NCBI GenBank assembly: GCA_023430975.1
Contig: JAEYYB010000156.1
Location: forward strand, 1-7,948
Reading direction: 5' to 3'
Length of the DNA stretch: 7,948 bases
Origin: Bacillota bacterium
Lineage (GTDB): Bacteria > Bacillota > Clostridia > Acetivibrionales > DSM-2933
Under the pieces are notes generated by a model that saw only the letters and a list, made by a program, of their open reading frames with translations, was not told where the DNA came from and did not search any database. Position numbers and translations under genes: made by a program. Below, in pieces: positions 5,097-7,948 of this stretch (positions within the stretch are counted from its first letter, which is position 1; each line of letters begins with the position of its first letter).

Positions 5097-5831
5097 ATGA
5101 GCAAATCGCAATATGAAGAAGAATTCTGCAAAGAAGCATTTAATGAATATTTGAAATCTATGTATGACAAAGACTTATACTGGTATAATGTACCACTTGT
5201 AGATGAACCGCCAGATTTTTATCTTGATATATATAATCAAAAATATGCGGTGGAAGTAACATCTTTCTCAAGATATGCTAAATTAAAAGATAAAATGGTG
5301 CCTGTTAGAAGTATATCTGAGTCCTTATTTAAATTTATAGATATAATAGAGAACAATTTAAAAACGAAATCTTTACTTAATGGGACATATAATATTTACT
5401 TTTGCGGTATTTCCGAAAACTTTAATTATATAAAAAAGGAACTTAAAGCGAAAATAGAAGATTTTATAATTGGAAATGCGTATGGCAATCCAACAGACTT
5501 AATCGATATATATGCTGATAGTCGATTTATATGCAAAATTAGCAAGACATTAATATCTGGCAAAAGGCTTCATGGTATGTACCAGGAAAGTTCTAGAGGA
5601 TATAATATATTTAATTTTTGTTTGGATTTGCTATCTAGAGCAATAAATGATAAGACATTAAAACTATCGAAGATTACTGAGAAGAAAATACTGTTAATTT
5701 ATAATACAGATATTCTGGGCACTCCTGAAATATATAGAGAATGCATTGAAAAAATTAGTAACAAATCAAACTTTTATATAATTGCCTTGATTGATGACGA
5801 TTATGAAGTATCAATTATATATAAAGAGTGA
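5097..5831 (+). CDS. Uncharacterised protein with PD-(D/E)xK-like nuclease motif
   Basis: A 244-residue soluble protein. ATG at 5097 is chosen because GAGGTGG (5085-5091) stands five bases before it; the upstream ATG at 5070 lacks a ribosome site. Near the N-terminus E7-E9 lie in a predicted helix. PPDFYLDI (D40) and YAVEVTS (E53-V-T55) then give the strand-turn-strand pattern of PD-(D/E)xK nucleases, with threonine where lysine is usual. Threonine there occurs in divergent members but may also mean loss of catalysis. The remaining ~180 residues alternate helices and strands (KKILLIYNTD, NFYIIALIDDDYEVSI near the end) and match nothing I recognise. It is a single gene with its own promoter, very AT-rich, downstream of the tandem hairpin array. 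A role as a defence or toxin nuclease is an inference. Confidence 0.65.
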   Translation: MSKSQYEEEFCKEAFNEYLKSMYDKDLYWYNVPLVDEPPDFYLDIYNQKYAVEVTSFSRYAKLKDKMVPVRSISESLFKFIDIIENNLKTKSLLNGTYNIYFCGISENFNYIKKELKAKIEDFIIGNAYGNPTDLIDIYADSRFICKISKTLISGKRLHGMYQESSRGYNIFNFCLDLLSRAINDKTLKLSKITEKKILLIYNTDILGTPEIYRECIEKISNKSNFYIIALIDDDYEVSIIYKE

Positions 5832-6027
5832 TAATACATCAAAAGAGATTCAGCGAAATTATCCCAAATTCCATGTAGTTTAAGAGTACTTGAAGAAAAC
5901 TTACGGATCAAAACCTGGGAAAACAAATCCCCTCCATCTTTTAGAAAGGCTGACGGAGGTGGGCTTTAGAATCTTTGCAATCGCTTTCAAGTTCACGGAT
6001 AGTTCCTTTGGGTTGTCTTGCAGCGTC

Positions 6028-6079
6028 AGGACAGGGAAAATGTACTGCAAAAGCTTTTGCAGTACATTTTCCCTGTCCT
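6028..6079. repeat. Perfect 52-bp palindrome
   Basis: Two 26-bp arms meet at the AAGCTT centre (6051-6056) with no spacer and no mismatch; the left arm runs from AGGACAGGG to CTGCAAAAG. Outside the arms the symmetry stops at once. As RNA it would form a ~24-bp hairpin; as DNA it could extrude a cruciform. There is no T-run on either side, so a simple terminator is unlikely. It could be a mobile palindromic repeat, a dimer-type protein binding site or an assembly fold-back artefact. Confidence 0.9.
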
Positions 6080-6162
6080 TGTGAGAATTTTATACAGCCG
6101 CTCGGCACTTTCAGCTTTTCTTACCCCAAATATATTACTGCTTATTCTTTCCACTATTCAAG

Positions 6163-6197
6163 AAAACCAAAAAGCCCCTTAAGAAGAGACTTCAGGG
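6163..6197 (-). terminator. Possible minus-strand terminator
   Basis: CCCTTAAG (6176-6183) and CTTCAGGG (6190-6197) pair over 8 positions with one mismatch and a 6-nt loop. Read on the minus strand the stem is followed by CTTTTTGGTTTT, a T-rich tail. No minus-strand gene lies to its right in this window, so its use is unclear; it may belong to the same repeat-like region as the palindrome. Confidence 0.35.
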
Positions 6198-6237
6198 ATT
6201 ACCTAACCATTTAATACTTATAAAAGTTTAAGATTTA

Positions 6238-6266
6238 TTGTTTTATTCTACCACTTATGATATTAT
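6238..6266 (+). promoter_or_regulatory. Promoter for the HEPN-like gene
   Basis: TTGTTT (6238-6243), a 17-bp spacer and TATTAT (6261-6266) form a sigma-A type promoter. TGA directly before the -10 hexamer gives an extended -10. Predicted initiation near 6273 leaves a ~100-nt AT-rich leader before the GGAGGTGA ribosome site. Confidence 0.5.
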
Positions 6267-6371
6267 ACAACCAGAAATTACTTTCTTTTATCGACAAGTT
6301 TTTTAAATAATGCTATTTATTACATGAAATATTTTTTCAATCCCAAATTACAAAGTTGGAGGTGACAAAAA

Positions 6372-7670
6372 GTGACTTACAACAATAATAATAAACCTAT
6401 AAAGGATAACCCATCTACAAAAAAGTTAAAAGAAGAAATGGATAGCATGAATTCATTAATTACATTTGGAAAAATTCTGGGAGTTTTCAACAAGGAAAAG
6501 TTCAAAGAATTAAGTGGATTAAGGAATCAACTGGAAATACTTACAACACTTCCAGATGACTTTAATGGATTTTTTTCTAAACATGGTTGGATAGCATACG
6601 AAAGTTTTAGTGTTGAAGTGATGAAAAAAGCTACTGAATATGCAAAACAAGGTAAATTCAAAGAAGCTGAAGAGGAAATACTTAATTATTACATAGAAGA
6701 TAATATTAGGTTTATTATTTCCAGAGGCACAGCTATTGAAGCATTTAGAGCCAGAAGACAGCTTTCGTTAAATGCATTAGATGAATATGTTAAAAAGCAC
6801 TATTATGCATGTGTTCCATTATTGCTAATGGTAATTGATGGATTAGTCAATGATATTTCTAAAGAAACAGGCTTTTTCGCAGAAAAAACAGATTTAACAT
6901 CTTGGGACAGTATAGCAGGACATTATTCCGGACTCACAGCACTAAAACAAATATTTAATAGTTCTAGAAAAAAAACTAATACAGAACAAATTACAATGCC
7001 ATATAGAAATGGAATAATGCATGGAAGAGATTTGAACTTTGACAATATATATGTAGCAGCAAAATGCTGGTGTTGCTTAGCAGCAGTTTTAGATTGGGGA
7101 CGGGATATAATGAATGGTAAAAAGACAGCACCCGAGCCTCAACCTAAAAAAACATTTATGCAACAATTAGGAGATTTAAAAGATTCTTTTGATAAATTGG
7201 AAAAAAGTAATAAATTTAAAGATAGAATTAAAAACTGGAAGCCTAGAAGTTTAGTCATAGAAAGCAATCAATACAAAAACATAAATTCTTCAAAACTACA
7301 AGCATTCTCACCCGAAAAATTTGCTGTTGAGTTTTTAGAGTACTGGCAAATGCGTAACTATGGATATATGGCAAAGTATGCTTACTTACCAATAAAATCC
7401 AAGGAAAACTCGCAGGTAGCACGTGAAATGAGAATGATATTTAAGAATAAAGAACTAATTAATTATGAAATAACAAGTATTAATGACGAAGCTCCAGCAA
7501 TTACCGAAATCGGTATTTCATTAGAAATCTATTATCAAGGCATACAACTAAAGAAAGAAACAGTATTTCGCATGCTAATCCAAGGTGACAATGTTATTAA
7601 TGGAGATAATGATGTACAATGGGTTATTGTTAGTGGATATCAGTTAATTGAATATTTAAAACCTGATTAA
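6372..7670 (+). CDS. HEPN-like and NTF2-like domain protein, function unknown
   Basis: A 432-residue soluble protein starting at GTG 6372, with GGAGGTGA (6358-6365) six bases upstream. After a polar N-terminus, residues ~60-245 form a helical domain I recognise as a widespread but uncharacterised bacterial family: FFSKHGWIAYESF (67-79), an AFRARRQLSLNALDEY helix, VPLLLMVIDGLVNDI (148-162) and TSWDSIAGHYSGL, then MPYRNGIMHGRDL (209-221). R212-N-x3-H217 fits the Rx4-6H motif of HEPN ribonucleases, and the conserved ID and ND acidic positions sit in an earlier helix as usual. A proline/lysine-rich linker (~250-300) joins it to a C-terminal domain (~312-430) with FSPEKFAVEFLEYWQMRNY and a following curved-sheet pattern typical of NTF2-like folds. 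HEPN proteins often act as RNases in toxin-antitoxin and anti-phage systems; RNase activity here is inferred. No partner gene or clear terminator follows. Confidence 0.7.
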   Translation: MTYNNNNKPIKDNPSTKKLKEEMDSMNSLITFGKILGVFNKEKFKELSGLRNQLEILTTLPDDFNGFFSKHGWIAYESFSVEVMKKATEYAKQGKFKEAEEEILNYYIEDNIRFIISRGTAIEAFRARRQLSLNALDEYVKKHYYACVPLLLMVIDGLVNDISKETGFFAEKTDLTSWDSIAGHYSGLTALKQIFNSSRKKTNTEQITMPYRNGIMHGRDLNFDNIYVAAKCWCCLAAVLDWGRDIMNGKKTAPEPQPKKTFMQQLGDLKDSFDKLEKSNKFKDRIKNWKPRSLVIESNQYKNINSSKLQAFSPEKFAVEFLEYWQMRNYGYMAKYAYLPIKSKENSQVAREMRMIFKNKELINYEITSINDEAPAITEIGISLEIYYQGIQLKKETVFRMLIQGDNVINGDNDVQWVIVSGYQLIEYLKPD

Positions 7671-7731
7671 ATAAGTAGTAATATTATGCTTTGTTTATAA
7701 TTCGCAAGGATTTGAATACAGGTGGGTATTT

Positions 7732-7773
7732 ATGTTTTTGTTTCCTGAAAGGATGTATGATTTGGCAAAATAG
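7732..7773 (+). CDS. Possible 13-residue leader-type ORF
   Basis: ATG at 7732 follows GGTGGG (7721-7726) at five bases, a good ribosome site, and encodes MFLFPERMYDLAK before TAG. It may be a leader peptide or simply the broken start of a decayed gene; nothing confirms translation. Confidence 0.2.
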   Translation: MFLFPERMYDLAK

Positions 7774-7779
7774 TTTAAC

Positions 7780-7790
7780 GAAAACGTTTA
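7780..7790. promoter_or_regulatory. Possible LacI/CcpA-type operator half-palindrome
   Basis: GAAAACGTTTA with outer TTTAAC on the left resembles the NAAAACGTTTN centre of catabolite-responsive (cre) and other LacI-family operators. It lies 17 bp upstream of the ATG at 7807. The outer TG/CA positions of the cre consensus are not matched, so this is a weak call. Confidence 0.25.
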
Positions 7791-7806
7791 GTTACAGGGG
7801 TGCAAT

Positions 7807-7948
7807 ATGATTAATGTAGATGAATTAGACCTACATGCCAATAATGGCACCAACAATGGATGAAACATAGCTGAAAAAGTTGGTAAATATATTATAAGGC
7901 AAAAGCAAGAGAACGAGTTTTACTGGAGCTATAAAGCCCGTGAATTAG
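7807..7948 (+). pseudogene. Reading frame interrupted by TGA, running off the window
   Basis: ATG at 7807, with AGGGG (7796-7800) upstream, opens MINVDELDLHANNGTNNG, then TGA at 7861-7863. The same frame continues open to the window edge with protein-like sequence (NIAEKVGKYIIRQKQENEFY, then WSYKAREL). The continuity of frame suggests a gene broken by one nonsense codon. Two alternatives are a short 18-aa ORF or a downstream gene with a start outside view. I do not recognise the family. Confidence 0.35.

Larger units (their letters stand above)
5832..6371. other. 540-bp intergenic region with palindrome and hairpins, no convincing gene
   Basis: No frame here has a ribosome site and plausible protein content. 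Short open frames on both strands over 5890-6214 share the same peptide because they read through the perfect palindrome at 6028-6079. One minus-strand frame (6089 down to 5901) looks fairly protein-like, with segments KELSVNLKAIAKILKPT and SKRWRGFVFPGFDP, but it has no start codon or ribosome site; it may be a gene remnant or part of a dispersed repeat. CCTCC (5931-5935) pairs with GGAGG (5955-5959). The right part holds the promoter of the next gene. Confidence 0.5.

Noticed and set aside
4740..5831. Classical type III (ToxN/ToxI-like) toxin-antitoxin system
   Set aside because: Tandem repeats precede a gene, but the unit is far longer than usual, the gene has its own extended -10 promoter, and the protein carries a PD...EVT motif rather than ToxN-like sequence. 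I keep only the looser idea of a linked RNA array.
5890..6214. Two overlapping plus-strand small ORFs
   Set aside because: Both read through the 52-bp palindrome, lack ribosome sites and have no protein-like flanks.

Overview
This window looks like accessory DNA from a low-GC Firmicute, most likely a clostridial lineage. The evidence is AT-rich coding sequence, strong purine-rich ribosome binding sites (GGAGG or GGGGG types), GTG starts on two genes, a clostridial-style Rhs core tail, and rho-independent terminator hairpins. I cannot name the genus. By eye the left ~0.9 kb is clearly more GC-rich than the right half, so the window seems to be assembled from pieces of different origin.

Layout. 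(1) 1-631: the 3' end of a SymE/AbrB-like small protein, then a complete YspA-type SLOG (DUF2493) gene. (2) 632-929: no intact gene. It holds two copies of a 41-bp hairpin repeat that bracket a broken minus-strand reading frame. (3) About 930-2486: an IS110-family element of the IS1111-like layout. It has a DEDD transposase gene and, downstream of it, a strongly structured non-coding region with its own extended -10 box at the transposase stop codon. This is the best candidate for the element's guide (bridge/seek) RNA. (4) About 2486-4544: a 5'-truncated Rhs gene that keeps only the end of the core (DPTGH junction) and the variable C-terminal toxin region. That region ends in a JAMM-like HTHP...SxxD motif. 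An unrecognised 174-aa gene in the position of a cognate immunity gene and a terminator follow. (5) 4567-4886: three to four tandem ~91-bp units, two of which fold into a 10-bp hairpin and carry a perfect TATAAT. (6) 5097-5831: a 244-aa protein with a PD...EVT motif resembling a divergent PD-(D/E)xK nuclease core. (7) 5832-6371: a non-coding stretch with a perfect 52-bp palindrome and two smaller hairpins. (8) 6372-7670: a 432-aa protein with a HEPN-type RN(x3)H motif and an NTF2-like C-terminus. (9) 7671-7948: remnants, including a reading frame interrupted by TGA.

The genes do not form one operon. They read as a toxin/defence-type accessory island: an orphan Rhs toxin with its putative immunity gene, a nuclease-like gene, a HEPN-like gene, a SymE-like toxin fragment and a SLOG protein, remodelled by an RNA-guided transposon. 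The items most worth follow-up are the candidate guide RNA and its possible relation to the flanking hairpin repeats, the tandem hairpin array upstream of the nuclease-like gene, and the orphan JAMM-like Rhs toxin with its unknown partner.
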